64,000 bases of DNA from Pycnococcus provasolii (Eukaryota > Chlorophyta > Pseudoscourfieldiophyceae > Pseudoscourfieldiales). Location: NCBI GenBank assembly GCA_049487715.1, contig CP150568.1:248001-312000 (forward strand), read 5' to 3'. The notes beneath the pieces are model-generated. The model saw only the letters and a program-made list of their open reading frames with translations. It ran no database searches and was not told where the DNA came from. A program made the position numbers and the translations under genes. Of this stretch, positions 39,638 through 50,344 are shown in pieces. Position 1 is the stretch's first letter; each line of letters begins with the position of its first letter.

Positions 39638-40513
39638 ATGATGATTTCCATGTCGTCGTCGTCGTGGTCGTCGTCGTGGTCGTCGTCGTCGCCGCTTGCT
39701 TCGAGTGCCCGGAGCGCCTCGAGGATGATCGAGCGGTCGGTCACGACGAGCACGGGTCCCGTGACGGGCGCGCCGCAGCGACTTCTCTGCCCTTTGTTGT
39801 TGCTTATTGTTGTTTGTTCGATGCACTCTTCAGTGGTGCTGCTGGTGAATTGCTTGCCGTACTCGTTCATCGAGCAGGCGCGCAAAGTGCACGACCCTCA
39901 GGTCAAATTTTCGGAATTCATGCAAGCGAGAAATTCGTTAGATCATGACGCGAGCAAAATGAGAATCGACAATAATGCGGATGATGATGCTCATGTTACA
40001 GGCGATTCGTCGTCGTCTTCGTCGTCGTCGAAACCACAACAGCTTCATCAGCAGCAGCCATCATGGTGGGATCTAAATGACAGACTCGACGACGACAACA
40101 GACTAGATGCGCCAATTCCTCTGCTCAGCGGCATGCTACCCATCGATGACGAGGATGCCTCCGACTACATCTTCAACCCACCATTCGGTGGAACGTTCTG
40201 GATCGCTGTGGGTGGCTTCCGTGTCGGCGCTGGGTGGGTCGCAAGATCGAGCTGCGGATTATCACAATGTCCTGGCATAGCGACTGTCGAAGACCCAATG
40301 GCACCTCACCGCCTGGATGGTTGCTCGCATCGCTTCGCACCTCCAGGCGTATATGAGCGCATATTGCGTGAGTTCAAGAAAGGCGGTCGAGAGAATGACT
40401 TTGCCATACGTATGTGCGTGAATTCAGAGTGGTTGGTGAAGACGCCAGCGGAGTGGACGGACGCCATCGCCACGTGGCGGAGAGACATGAACCCCTATCG
40501 TAGGGAGTTGTGA
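39638..40513 (+). CDS. Unknown protein, one membrane segment and Cys-containing C-terminal domain
   Basis: A 291-residue frame I do not recognise. The first 40 residues come from a GTC-repeat tract (39652-39693) and are serine-rich. A hydrophobic stretch at about residues 47-75 could anchor it in a membrane with the C-terminus lumenal or outside. A disordered acidic/serine linker leads to a conserved-looking domain from about 175 (FNPPFGGTFWIAVGGFRVGAG) with several cysteines and a WRRDMNPYRREL end. Type II membrane topology would resemble many Golgi enzymes but no catalytic motif is seen. Start is uncertain; internal ATGs exist. Same strand as COQ10, 136 bases upstream. Confidence 0.5.
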   Translation: MMISMSSSSWSSSWSSSSPLASSARSASRMIERSVTTSTGPVTGAPQRLLCPLLLLIVVCSMHSSVVLLVNCLPYSFIEQARKVHDPQVKFSEFMQARNSLDHDASKMRIDNNADDDAHVTGDSSSSSSSSKPQQLHQQQPSWWDLNDRLDDDNRLDAPIPLLSGMLPIDDEDASDYIFNPPFGGTFWIAVGGFRVGAGWVARSSCGLSQCPGIATVEDPMAPHRLDGCSHRFAPPGVYERILREFKKGGRENDFAIRMCVNSEWLVKTPAEWTDAIATWRRDMNPYRREL

Positions 40514-40529
40514 ACTTGTGACAGGAATC

Positions 40530-40600
40530 CGAACCCCTAAACCCCTAACCTAACCCTACCAGGGAAAAATATCTTCTTCTTCTTCTTCTTCTTCTTCTCT
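40530..40600. promoter_or_regulatory. CCCTAA block and (CTT)n tract before COQ10
   Basis: CCCCTAAACCCCTAACC and TAACCCTACC lie about 100 bases upstream of the COQ10 ATG, followed by a CTT microsatellite at 40573-40597. Confidence 0.45.
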
Positions 40601-40649
40601 CCTCCCCATCAACATCTGTCCGTCGTCATGCCATACCGTCAAGAATACC

Positions 40650-41603
40650 ATGTCGTCGGTGACAATAAAGATGTTGCTGTCTCGCTCCAGATCTTACCTC
40701 AGGCATAGTCATAATGGTTGTCTCTCTGTTATGGCTTCTGCTTCTGCTTCTTCATCTTCGTCTTCGTCTTCATTGGCGTCATCGCAAAGGAGAGAAGTCT
40801 GCGTCGTCTCACCTGCTTCTGCCGTTGTTGGCACCAAACATCTGTCTTTTTCACATACACCCTCACCGTCTTCTCATGCCGCCTCAAATGTCAGCGGCTG
40901 TGTAGCTGGTGCGTCTGGATTATTCGCAACAACTACCACACGGAGACGTGTTGCGACTCCTCCAAGAAAACAACTTGAAGTCGAACTTTTGTGTTGGAAA
41001 CGACAACATACCACCTCCACCATACCACCGTTCCCGCCGCCACTCACTCCCAACGAGGCGTACGCCGCGAGAGACGGCACAGAGCTGCTCTCGTACGATG
41101 AACGGCGCATCATCGGGTACACACCCGAGCAGATCTTTGACGTTGTCGCGGACGTGCGCAAATACCCCGAGTTCCTGCCCTGGTGCGACGGTGCCACTGT
41201 GCACCAAGATACCACAACTTCGCCGCCGCCGCCACCACCGTCGCCACCATCACCACCATCCAGCTACATCCAAGCGGAGCTCGTCGTCGGCTTTCGAGGC
41301 TTGCTGAGCGAACAATATACGAGCCACGTTCACATGCGCCGGCCTGAGCTTGTCAGACAGAGCACAAGCGATAGCCGGCTGTTCAAGGAGCTCGAAAGCC
41401 AGTGGTCGCTGGAACCCGTGGGAAGTGACGCGACGAAACTGCGCTTTGCGGTGCGCTTTGGATTCCAGAACGCGCTGTACCAGTCCGCCGCCGAGCTCTT
41501 CTTCGCCGAGGTGGTGGAGCACATGGTCGCGGCATTCGAGCAGAGGTGTGCGACGCTCTACGGACCGCCAAGCCGAGGCTCAGCTTCGAGCAACGACGAG
41601 TAA
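40650..41603 (+). CDS. COQ10: Coenzyme Q-binding protein COQ10 (START-fold), mitochondrial
   Basis: A 317-residue protein. The first 110 or so residues are S, A, R and T rich and act as a mitochondrial presequence plus linker. The COQ10/polyketide-cyclase START domain runs from about residue 150: RRIIGYTPEQIFDVVADVRKYPEFLPWC, a proline-rich insertion, then VGFRGLLSEQYTSHV, LESQWSLEP and the final helix FFAEVVEHMVAAFEQR. COQ10 binds ubiquinone and is needed for efficient respiratory use and Q biosynthesis. The PPPPPPSPPSPPS insertion (about residues 192-206) lengthens a loop. Convergent with the TIGR01589 gene (150 bases). Confidence 0.9.
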   Translation: MSSVTIKMLLSRSRSYLRHSHNGCLSVMASASASSSSSSSSLASSQRREVCVVSPASAVVGTKHLSFSHTPSPSSHAASNVSGCVAGASGLFATTTTRRRVATPPRKQLEVELLCWKRQHTTSTIPPFPPPLTPNEAYAARDGTELLSYDERRIIGYTPEQIFDVVADVRKYPEFLPWCDGATVHQDTTTSPPPPPPSPPSPPSSYIQAELVVGFRGLLSEQYTSHVHMRRPELVRQSTSDSRLFKELESQWSLEPVGSDATKLRFAVRFGFQNALYQSAAELFFAEVVEHMVAAFEQRCATLYGPPSRGSASSNDE

Positions 41604-41753
41604 AAGACACGCAAAGTATGAAATTTTTTAACAACCAGTGCTTACCAGTAATACATATGTGGCAACGGATTATTTCGATTTTACATAGAAATTTTTTTCA
41701 AAGTCTTATTGTTTGTATCCCTGTTGATTGTGTAAGTAGCAAATTTATTTTAT

Positions 41754-43352
41754 CTATGCCTTCTCAAATGCTCCCTCGAAGCAGTTGAATTCAGTCAGCG
41801 AGAAGTTCTTTCCGATGTGCTCGAGGCTCAGTCCCGACTCCGGAACGGCCTTCCCAGCTCCGCCTGCACCTCCTCCTTCCGTGCCTCCGTCAGCGGCACC
41901 CGATCCTCCACGTCCGCCTGCTCCGCCACCTCCACCTCCCATCTCGTCCATCGCTGGCAGCAGATTGAGCATTGCGGCGTCATCCGTGAACTCGCGGCAG
42001 ATGTCCAGGCTCAGGTCGGAGATGCTCAGGTTGCGCGGAATTGGCCCAAGTCCAAGACCGTGGAACGAGAGGCGACCGCCGCCGTTCGCACTCGGAGGTG
42101 TGTTGCCCGGGAACTGGTGGCTCTCAAAGCCGTTGATGTTGCCGGTCGAAGGGTCCCTTGTCAGAAGCAAGTCCAGGCTGTTGGTTGAGCTGTTCTTAGG
42201 CATGTTCCCGCCGCCGTTCTTGCCACCATGTCCATCGACGCCACCACTGCCGCTGTCGAACCACGGCGGCAGTGACGGGTTGCGATCGTTGCCGCCCATC
42301 GGCGGTCCCCACCCTCCGGCGTCCACGGGTGGAGCATGCGTGTTGAATCCTCCGTGCGGCATTGGCGGTTGAGGTTGACCAATCCATCCTCCGTTCGACG
42401 GTGCTGTTCCGTGATTTCCTGCGCCAACCATCGCACCCTTGTGGGCAAGCGCGTTGTGCTGGTCCACGAGGTAGTTGTACGCCACAACCTGGTCCTTAAT
42501 GCGCAGCCACGTGTAGTACGTTCGAAAGAACGCCGGGTTGGATGCCTCGAGCTTCTGCCACACGAGCATCGTGAACGTCGGCTCGACATGTGCCTGCGTG
42601 TGCAATGCATTCACAACCTCCTTCTGGGACATGTATAGCTGCATGCATCGCTCGATCATGTTCTGCACAAGCTGAATATCTTGGCAGCTCACCTTGCGCT
42701 GCTGCTGACCCTTTGCGTCCGTGGTGGTGGTGGCGTCCGTGATGCCGTTCAGGTTTGGCATCATGGTTTTGCCGTTTGCTGCTGCGTTCATAAGTGGAGG
42801 GCCCTTCATTTGCGATGTTATGAATTGTGGCTGCTGCTGCTGGTGGTGAGACGGTGGTGGTGGAAGTGGCTGTTGGAGTTGCATCGGTGGCTGTTGTGGG
42901 AGATTTGCTGTTGCTGCTGCTGCTGCTGTTCTTCTGGTTGTTGGCGGTGTCGTTACTGCTGCTGCTCCTGCTGCCGGTGGTGCTGCTGCTGCTGCTGTTC
43001 CAGCCGGAGGAAGTGGTGCTGCTTGCGCAAGCGCAGGTGTGGTTGTTCGTGCCTGCGACGTTTCTCCAGCCACACCGTTTCCGTTTGCGGCAGCAGCTGT
43101 TCCATTTCCGTTGGACACAAAAGGAAACGCAGCGCCGTTCGCGGCTACCGTTCCGTTGTTCGGTACAGAGGCGGCGTCCACCTCCATCTTCGCTGCCCCG
43201 TTGTTTGCGTTTGGGTTCACGTCGTGTTTAACGACGACGTTTCCGTTTGCTTGTGCCTTGATGGTCTTGGAGTCGAGCACAAGGTTGACGTCCGGAGTCT
43301 GCATGGTAGTTGTCGTACCAGGTTGTGCAGTTGTTGACGCCATCGTTTGCAT
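41754..43352 (-). CDS. TIGR01589-type plant-specific protein
   Basis: A 532-residue protein with the green-lineage domain TIGR01589 (plant protein 1589) at about residues 225-290: IQLVQNMIERCMQLYMSQKE, VVNALHTQAHVEPTFTMLVWQKLE, FFRTYYTWLRIKDQV. The function of the family is unknown. The flanks are disordered: an N/G/A-rich N-terminal third with glutamine and proline runs, and a C-terminal half rich in G and P that contains FDSGSGG and ends in a short hydrophobic NFSLTEFNCFEGAFEKA. Start is the ATG at 43352 (43343 is the alternative); longer readings add tract-derived sequence. The domain is a marker for Viridiplantae. Confidence 0.85.
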   Translation of the reverse strand: MQTMASTTAQPGTTTTMQTPDVNLVLDSKTIKAQANGNVVVKHDVNPNANNGAAKMEVDAASVPNNGTVAANGAAFPFVSNGNGTAAAANGNGVAGETSQARTTTPALAQAAPLPPAGTAAAAAPPAAGAAAVTTPPTTRRTAAAAATANLPQQPPMQLQQPLPPPPSHHQQQQPQFITSQMKGPPLMNAAANGKTMMPNLNGITDATTTTDAKGQQQRKVSCQDIQLVQNMIERCMQLYMSQKEVVNALHTQAHVEPTFTMLVWQKLEASNPAFFRTYYTWLRIKDQVVAYNYLVDQHNALAHKGAMVGAGNHGTAPSNGGWIGQPQPPMPHGGFNTHAPPVDAGGWGPPMGGNDRNPSLPPWFDSGSGGVDGHGGKNGGGNMPKNSSTNSLDLLLTRDPSTGNINGFESHQFPGNTPPSANGGGRLSFHGLGLGPIPRNLSISDLSLDICREFTDDAAMLNLLPAMDEMGGGGGGAGGRGGSGAADGGTEGGGAGGAGKAVPESGLSLEHIGKNFSLTEFNCFEGAFEKA

Positions 43353-45064
43353 ACAGAGAGAGAGATATAGATATATATATATTTTTTTTCCAGGAAAAAA
43401 ACGTGCTGAAAAGAGAGCCGAGTAGGACAAGCTAAATGAGTTGTAGGCAAGTGTAGCGCTTACTTACTTTATCCTGCCCAACCTATCTGTATAAGCGAGA
43501 CAGAAAAAAAAAAGAAAAAAAACGAAAGAAAAAAAAAGTTGGCGTTGAACTTGTGCTTCGTGAATGACGCCAGCCACTGTTTTGTCAATTTCTTTCCAAC
43601 TCGCGAGTTTTTTCTGAAAATATGCTATGGTAGAGGAGTTGTTGTCAACTTCTTGTAGCAAAAGGAGCGAAAGAAGCCTAAGAGACACAGTGACAGTGAC
43701 AGACAAAGCCCACAACAAAGAAGCGACGAGAGCCACAAAGAAAAGAAAAGAAAAGACGATACAAAGACGATACGAAGACGACGTGAAAGAAACACAAACA
43801 CACAAAGAAACACACAGCAGTGGCAATGGCAATGGAGCGAGAACGCCAGGGGACGTGCGCGTGCGTGAGTACGGTGTGGTTGGTGTGTCAGAGGCGGAGC
43901 GGAAGGGGGAGGGGCGAGGGGCGAGGGCGGAACCAGCGAGTGCGCTGTTTCCCGGAGAGGGGAAAGGAGTGCACTCTCTGGGCTCGACCAAACGCATTCT
44001 CCGGGGGCAGGGCACCCACCCCCTCTCTCTGCGACCAAACGCTCCGGGGCCGGCCCTCGGTGAGGGATCTCGGGAACCCACACTTTTTCTTTTGGCAACA
44101 AACACCTTTCATTCACGAACAAAGTGTTTTCTTATGACGTCGTAACCGGAAATTTATGTAGCGCAACCACAGTCCACAGGCGTTGGCAACACACCCTTTC
44201 AGGAACTCCCACCACAAAAAAGCCCATTGGGCCGCCGCCACCGGTTCGCACTGTCGTCTCTTTTTACTTTCTGTCGCTCGTTTTTAGGCTCTTTTGTGGT
44301 CGTGCAAGGTTTCGCTGTTCCTCTGTGTGTGTTTTTGTTATGTTTTTTCCTGGGTTTTCCCTGGTTTTTACGCCCCTTGGGGGGAAAGTGGGTGGTGGTG
44401 CGTTTTTGGGTTGTTGGGTGGTGTCCCCTTTTCTTGTTGTCTTTTGCTTGCTCCTTCTCCGTCTGTGTTCAGTGCACAGACTCCCTTTGTCCTCCGCCCG
44501 ACAGGCACGGGCCGGTCGGTCGGTCGCGTGGCGGCGGTCTTGCTTGGAAATGCACCGTCATCGCGTCTCGCTAGCCTACGATACATTTCGCACCGTTTCC
44601 CCACGAATTTCAAAGGTTTTTCCGGGAAAATCGTGTTGTTGACGTTGGTGACGGCTCGCGTGGTAACTTGTGGGCGCTAACGCACCGCCTCCTCCGGCGT
44701 AAATCGCTTTCGTCCCCACAATGTGGATAGTCATCCATTTTGTCACTTGCCCACCTTTTCCTCCTAATCGCAACAAAAGGGCAAAAACAACAACACCAAA
44801 AAGAGCAACTTTTACTTGTTCCTTTTGTGTCCTTTTTCCTTGCGAGATTGAGACGCGATATGCAGACGCGGACTTAGTGAAGAACGACGGAAAATGCGTC
44901 GATTTACGTCGGATTTTTTGCTGGCGACATAAAAAAGAGCCTTGAGGGCTTTATTCATGGGGACCGTTTTTCGGGGAAAACCCTAACTTTTCTGCACGGG
45001 GGATTTTTTGGAAAACCCCCAAAACTCGAGACGTCTTCTTCCTCCTCATTAGTTTTTTCGTTTC
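43353..45064. other. Divergent intergenic region, TIGR01589 gene / NDUFAF8-like gene
   Basis: About 1.7 kb without a supported gene. It starts with GA/TA microsatellite and A-rich runs, then purine-rich repeats (AAAAG, ACGATAC.AAGACG). Near 43960-44060 are a GAGTGCACTC palindrome and two CGACCAAACGC words in GC-rich flanks. Long frames here are composition artefacts with hydrophobic, low-complexity translation. Confidence 0.45.
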
Positions 45065-45322
45065 ATGCCGACGTCGTCATCGTCACCACACCTTCCCCTC
45101 CTGAGAAGGTTGAAAAGCACGGACGCCGCATCCGGCGTCGTCACAGGCAAGGAAGTTCGTACGCTGCGACTTTGGTCCGCCGCGCTCGCTTCGTGCCGCG
45201 CATCCGCGTCGGCGTACGGCGCGTGCGTGCTGGCATCGTCGCCGTCCGTCGAGCAGAACGCGTGCGCGGTTGAGTACGACGCGCTGAGGCGGTGCATGCG
45301 CGAGCAAGGAACGCGGTTCTGA
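45065..45322 (+). CDS. Small twin-CX9C protein, NDUFAF8-like
   Basis: An 85-residue protein with a perfect twin CX9C pattern: Cys44-x9-Cys54 and Cys67-x9-Cys77, the hallmark of CHCH proteins oxidised by Mia40 in the mitochondrial intermembrane space. The wording around the motif (AAYG.CV.AS ... FC..E..AL..C) matches NDUFAF8 (C17orf89), a complex I assembly factor. The N-terminal 30 residues are disordered and basic. It is too small to be found by length alone; the cysteine spacing is the main support. Downstream is MCM3 on the same strand. Confidence 0.78.
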   Translation: MPTSSSSPHLPLLRRLKSTDAASGVVTGKEVRTLRLWSAALASCRASASAYGACVLASSPSVEQNACAVEYDALRRCMREQGTRF

Positions 45323-45795
45323 GATGAAGAAGACGTCTTGCTTAGACTACGATATGTAATCATTCACAATTCTTGTACCTGTCCTTACAAGAGGTTTCCA
45401 TACAAGTGGGAAACGACCAGGGATGTCGTCACCTACCTACCCTCAAGACCTCCATGAAAGAACAACCAAGGGAACCTAACCCTAACCAAACCCAAACCCA
45501 AACCCGAACCCGAACTGCAAAGGGCAAGGGCCAAGGGGACCCGAACGGAACCACAACGAACCCCCTGAGCACGAATCCTCAGACAGAGCTGCCCGGGCTG
45601 CCCCGGGGGGAATTTCCCGCCCACTGCTTCTTTTTTTAGTAGAGGGTGAATTTTCCCCCCTTCAGCCCTTGGGCCTTGCAACAAGTCCCGCCTGTTTCCG
45701 TTCCCCCCTCCTCCACCTACTTCCTAGGGTGGTGTTTTTCCGCCCCCTCATCACAGCACACTCCCATCACTTCCCATCACTTCCCATCACTAGCC
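45323..45795. promoter_or_regulatory. MCM3 promoter: CCCTAA block and 10-bp tandem next to the start
   Basis: CTAACCCTAACC at 45477-45488 runs into AAACCC/GAACCC repeats (to about 45515). Three tandem copies of (C/T)TCCCATCAC occupy 45761-45790, ending six bases before the MCM3 ATG. Confidence 0.5.
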
Positions 45796-48686
45796 ATGGA
45801 GTTTGCCATGGAGACTAGCGAGGAAATACGCCAGGCGCGCAAACGGCTCTTCAGCTCCTTCCTAGAACAGGACCATGGACACGGACTCTACGCCGAGAAA
45901 GTACGCACAATGGTGGAGAGCCAAAAAACGCGACTTCTCGTTGACCTCGCGGACTTTCGCGCGTTCGACGGGGACACGGCGAAACGGTAAGTTGGTTTTT
46001 GTGATGTGTTGAAGTGATGATGATGGGACGTGGTTTGTGGTTTGTGCTTCTTTTGTGTGCATACATCGTCAACTGGTGGCGCTCCTGTCATTTCGACATC
46101 TTCATTTCTTCTTGCTTTTATATACCTCTCCTCCGCATGAAGAAGAAGAAAGCTGCCTAGCTCACAATTGTACTCACACGTGTTTTTCTCGTCTTACACA
46201 CACCGCACACACAACAATCAACAATCAACAACACATATTACAATAATAATAGTCTGATGAAGAACCCCATCGAGTACATGCCCGCGTTTGAGGATGCGCT
46301 CGACGAGTACATTCGCCAGGAGCACCCCAAGTTCCTTACGCCGAAGATGAACGTCGCCGTCGGCTTCACAGGATCGTTCGGATTCCACCGCGTGTCACCA
46401 CGCGAGCTGCTCAGCGGGTACCTCGCCACCCTCGTTCAGGTGGATGGCATCGTCACCAAAACGACGCTCGTTCGGCCAAAGGTGTCGCGATCCGTGCACT
46501 ACTGCGAAAAGACGGGTGAGGTGATCACGCGCGAGTACCGCGACGTCACGTCGAACACAGGACCGCCGACGGGTGCCAGCTACCCCACGCGCGACGACAA
46601 GGGGAACCCGCTCACGACCGAGTACGGGCACTGCAAGTACGTTGACCACCAGGTGGTGGTCATCCAGGAAACGCCGGAGAACGCGCCTGCGGGACAGCTG
46701 CCACGCTCCGTCGACGTGATCCTCGAGGGCGACCTCGTCGACAGCTGCAAGCCAGGTGACCGTGTCGCCATCAGCGGCATCTACAAGGCGGTGCCATCCA
46801 AGGCTGGTGCGCCCACCACGGGTGTCTTCCGCACCGTCGTCGTGGGTAACCACGTCGCGGCGAAGACGATGGACATCGCGGACATGCCGCTCAGCCCCGT
46901 GGACATCCGCCGCGTCAACGAACTGCGTCACATGCACCACGCGGAGCGATTCACCGTGCTCGCGAACTCGATCGCGCCGTCCATCTACGGCCACAGCGTC
47001 GTCAAGAAGGCGATCTTGCTCATGCTTCTCGGAGGATGCGAGAAGAACCTGCAAAACGGCACGCACCTGCGTGGCGACATCAACCTCCTCCTCGTGGGAG
47101 ATCCTGGTGTGGCAAAGAGTCAGATGCTGCGCGCGACAATGAAGGTGGCGCCGCTGTCCGTGTCCACCACCGGACGTGGCTCGTCCGGCGTCGGACTCAC
47201 GGCGGCTGTCACAACGGACCAGACTACGGGAGAGCGACGCCTCGAGGCTGGCGCGATGGTGCTCGCTGACCGCGGCGTCGTGTGCATCGACGAGTTTGAC
47301 AAGATGGGCGACATCGACCGCGTTACGATCCACGAGGCGATGGAGCAGCAGACGGTGACGATCGCGAAGGCTGGCATCCACTGCTCGCTCAACGCGCGCT
47401 GCTCGGTGTTCGCCGCCGCTAACCCTATCTACGGAACGTACGACCACAGCATGTCCATCGCGCGCAACATCGCGCTGCCAGACTCGCTGCTCAGTCGCTT
47501 CGACCTCGTGTTCGTGCTGCTCGACAAGATGAGTGCGAAGCAGGATCGCGGTGTCGCGCGGCACGTGCTTCAGGTGCACCGCTACCGCCACCCCAGCGAC
47601 GACGGCATGACACCGCTCGACCCGCTGACGGGCGTTCCGCTCGGCACGCGAGCGCGTCTCGACAACGGCCCGGTGACCGCGGGCGAGGGCGCCGCTCTCG
47701 CGGATGCCGCGATTGTTGGCGAGGACGAGGAGGACGAGCGGGCGAACGCCACGAACGGAATGTACCTGAAATTCTCGGAGGTGGCGGCGACGGCTCAGGG
47801 GCACCGCGGCACGCAGATGGACGAGGACGAGGACGAGGACGACGAGGAGGACGACGAGGACCCTCTCGCGGACGACGAGGCTGTTTTCGAGAACGCCGCC
47901 GCCGCGCGCGCCGCGGCACGCCGCCACGGCGAGCCAAGCCCGCTGCTGACGACGCACATGGTGCGCAAGTACCTGCAGTACGCGCGCATTCGATATCCCA
48001 GCCCAACGATGACGACGGAGGCTGGCAACACGATTGCCGCGAGGTATACGGAGATGCGCGCGAGCAGCGACGAGAAGGTGCTTCCGGTGACTGCGCGTAC
48101 GCTCGAGACGATGATTCGCCTCAGCACGGCGCACGCGCGTCTTCGCCTTTCCCAAAATGTGGAGCAGGTTGACGTTTCGCGTGCGCTCGCGGTTCTGGAG
48201 TACGCGATTTTCGCGCGTGAGCGCCACAACGCGGCGAAGCAGATGAAGCGCCTGAAGCGCAAGCGCGGTGCCTCTGGCCCTGCGGAGGAGGAGGAGGAGG
48301 CGGAGGAGAATGGTGATGGTGCAGGTGCGGCGGCGGCGGCGCCAGATGTGGCTGCTGCCGATGCGGCGGCTGGTGCTGCGCCTGGCGCACCTCCGGTGAC
48401 GCAGGATGAGGTTGCGGATTCGGAATTGGCAGAGGATGTGGAATTCCAGTCCACGGTTCGTCGCGTACTGCTGAACCTGTTTGAGTCTGCGGAGGAAGAT
48501 GCCGTGTCGTTGGCGGAGGTTGCAGAGGCGATGCCTGGCGCGTGCGCGGATGAGAGCGTGCCTTATCGTGTGGGCGCGTTGGTTTCTGTCTTGAACACGA
48601 TGCACGACGAGGAGAAGGTGTTCGTCGACCCGTACCCGCTCGTCGCGAGCGCCGAGGAGTTGAGCGGCACGGTGCGTATGGTTTAA
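45796..48686 (+). CDS. MCM3: DNA replication licensing factor MCM3 (one intron)
   Basis: Exon 1 is 45796-45986, the intron 45987-46252 (GTAAGT at the donor, TAG at the acceptor), exon 2 46253-48686, giving 874 residues. The junction reconstitutes AKR-LMKNPIEYM in frame. The N-terminal region contains GLYAEKVRTMV, the SVHYC..T and the APAGQLPRSVDVIL block. The AAA+ core has Walker A GDPGVAKS (near 346), the GRGSSGVGLTA pore/lever segment, Walker B CIDEFDKM (near 409) and the arginine finger LSRFD. The HRYRHPSDDG phrase and ordering are those of MCM3 rather than other MCMs. An acidic insertion and an A/E-rich C-terminal linker separate a final winged-helix region. Part of the MCM2-7 helicase. 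Confidence 0.96.
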
Positions 48687-49366
48687 GAAACGGAACGGCT
48701 GACAGACAATACAATACGAGGTGAAAAGCTGGCATTCATTAGTAACAACTAAGCACCTTGTTTGATTGGACGATTCATTCATTCATACAGTAGATAGCCT
48801 ACTTCTTAGACTAAGTAAGTACTTATGTGTCTTATGTATGTGAGAGTGCGTGCGTGCTGTGAGTACCCAACCGTTGTTTTTTTTATTAAAAAAAGGTTAG
48901 TTGTTGCATCCCTTGCAGTAGCCTACATACAGTAGTGAAGTATTACTATGTACTTCGGCAGGCGGCACTATATATAGCTAACTAAGTCCTATGTATATTG
49001 TATTGTATGCCGGATCGTACTGTACTGTACCTAAATAAAAGGTAAAGACAGACGTCTGTTCGTTTCGCGTAACTTATATGTATGTACAGTATAGTAATTT
49101 GAATTTGCATCGTCTCAGCAACTTGCACGGCGCTTGTGGTACCCTTAGAGTCTCTGTTGAGTTCGGCGTGCGTGCCATCACGCTGTGCGCTCCATTTGGG
49201 AACGGGGAAGTCCTCCCATGCAACACTTCTGACAGGGCAAGGATCTCGGCCTACACGTGTACTTTGTATCACGTAAGGTACCTTGCTTCACGCCAACCTC
49301 TTGCCAGGCACGTATTATTTGAAGTAATTTCAACTACAATGTGTCTGCGAATGTTAAAACTCAAAG
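48687..49366. other. Convergent gap, MCM3 / RCC1-like gene
   Basis: About 680 bases, AT-richer than neighbours, with repeated TACAGTA, TACTGTAC and TATGTA words (48,780-49,100). No gene seen. Confidence 0.45.
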
Positions 49367-50344
49367 TTACACCTCTGCCGTCTTGAAAGGACCGTCCAAG
49401 CCGGCGGGAGGCGCTTGACCTTCGTGGTTGAGTCCCCAGCACGCGACACTGCCGTTGCGTCGGAGTGCTATCGAGTGGAATCCACCGGCAGAAATGGCGA
49501 CAAAGTCGCCCTCGACGCCATCGGGAGGCGCCTGACCGTAATTGTTATATCCCCAGCACGCGACATTGCCGTCGCGTCGTAGTGCCAGCGAGTGTAGACC
49601 ACCGGCAGCGATCGCGACAAAGTCGCCCTCGACGCCGTCGGGAGGCGCCCGGCCGGCGTCGTTAGAGCCCCAGCACGCCACATTACCGTTGCGTCGCAAC
49701 GCGAGCGAGTGTCGAACACCGGTAGCGATCGCGACAAAGTCACCCTCGACGCCGTCGGGAGGCGCTTGGTCGAAGCCGTTGTATCCCCAGCACGCCACAT
49801 TGCCGTTGCGTCGGAGTGCTATCGAGTGTCGATCACCGGTAGAAATCGCGACAAAGTCACCCTCGACGCCGTCGGGAGGCGCCTCGCCGTCGTCGTTGTG
49901 TCCCCAGCACGCGACACTGCCGTTGCGTCGCAACGCGAGCGAGTGTGCGCCACCCGCAGCAACCGCGACGAAGTCACCCTCGACGCCGTCGGGAGGCGCC
50001 TGACCTTCGTCGTTGCGTCCCCAGCACGCGACACTGCCGTTGCGTCGCAACGCGAGCGAGTGGAACGAACCGGCAGCGACGGCAACGAAGTCACCCTCGA
50101 CGCCGTCGGGAGGCGCCTGGCCGTCTTCGTTGTATCCCCAGCACGCGACTCCTCCGTCGTGTCGCAACACCGCGGCGTGGTCGAATCCTGCGTCGAGGCA
50201 CGCACTTCGTCGCGTCGCTTGTATTCGTTCTTCTTCACGCATGAGTCTTCGTTCACGCTGCCACGGCACCCACACGGTGCGCATCACCTTGTACGCGATC
50301 GACTCGGATTCTAAGTCGGAGGAGGAGGGCAGAGTGCACGGCAT
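49367..50344 (-). CDS. RCC1-like seven-blade propeller with near-identical repeats
   Basis: A 325-residue protein. After about 50 residues with charged helix (RERRLMREEERIQATRR) come one slightly diverged blade and six 39-residue repeats of the form FVA(V/I)..G..HS(L/I)ALRR(N/D)G(S/N)VACWG.N..GQAPPDGVEGD, seven blades in all. At DNA level the unit is 117 bp and the string GACGCCGTCGGGAGGCGCC recurs every 117 bases. This is the RCC1 fold, used in proteins such as RCC1 and UVR8; there is no further domain that would tell which job it does. The tiny divergence between repeats implies recent amplification or gene conversion. Start is the ATG at 50344. Confidence 0.88.
   Translation of the reverse strand: MPCTLPSSSDLESESIAYKVMRTVWVPWQRERRLMREEERIQATRRSACLDAGFDHAAVLRHDGGVACWGYNEDGQAPPDGVEGDFVAVAAGSFHSLALRRNGSVACWGRNDEGQAPPDGVEGDFVAVAAGGAHSLALRRNGSVACWGHNDDGEAPPDGVEGDFVAISTGDRHSIALRRNGNVACWGYNGFDQAPPDGVEGDFVAIATGVRHSLALRRNGNVACWGSNDAGRAPPDGVEGDFVAIAAGGLHSLALRRDGNVACWGYNNYGQAPPDGVEGDFVAISAGGFHSIALRRNGSVACWGLNHEGQAPPAGLDGPFKTAEV

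Noticed and set aside
43464-44105. Minus-strand frame with hydrophobic stretches that could be a membrane protein
   Set aside because: The hydrophobic part derives from purine-rich simple repeats; no conserved motif and no good start context.
46395-48782. 795-codon open frame on the minus strand opposite MCM3
   Set aside because: Translation is R/H/V-rich with no motif, and the plus strand carries unmistakable MCM3. Antisense frames stay open because of the strong third-base codon bias.
49400-50130. CRISPR-like regular repeats
   Set aside because: Repeats are in frame, 117 bp, contiguous, and encode RCC1 blades in a eukaryotic genome.
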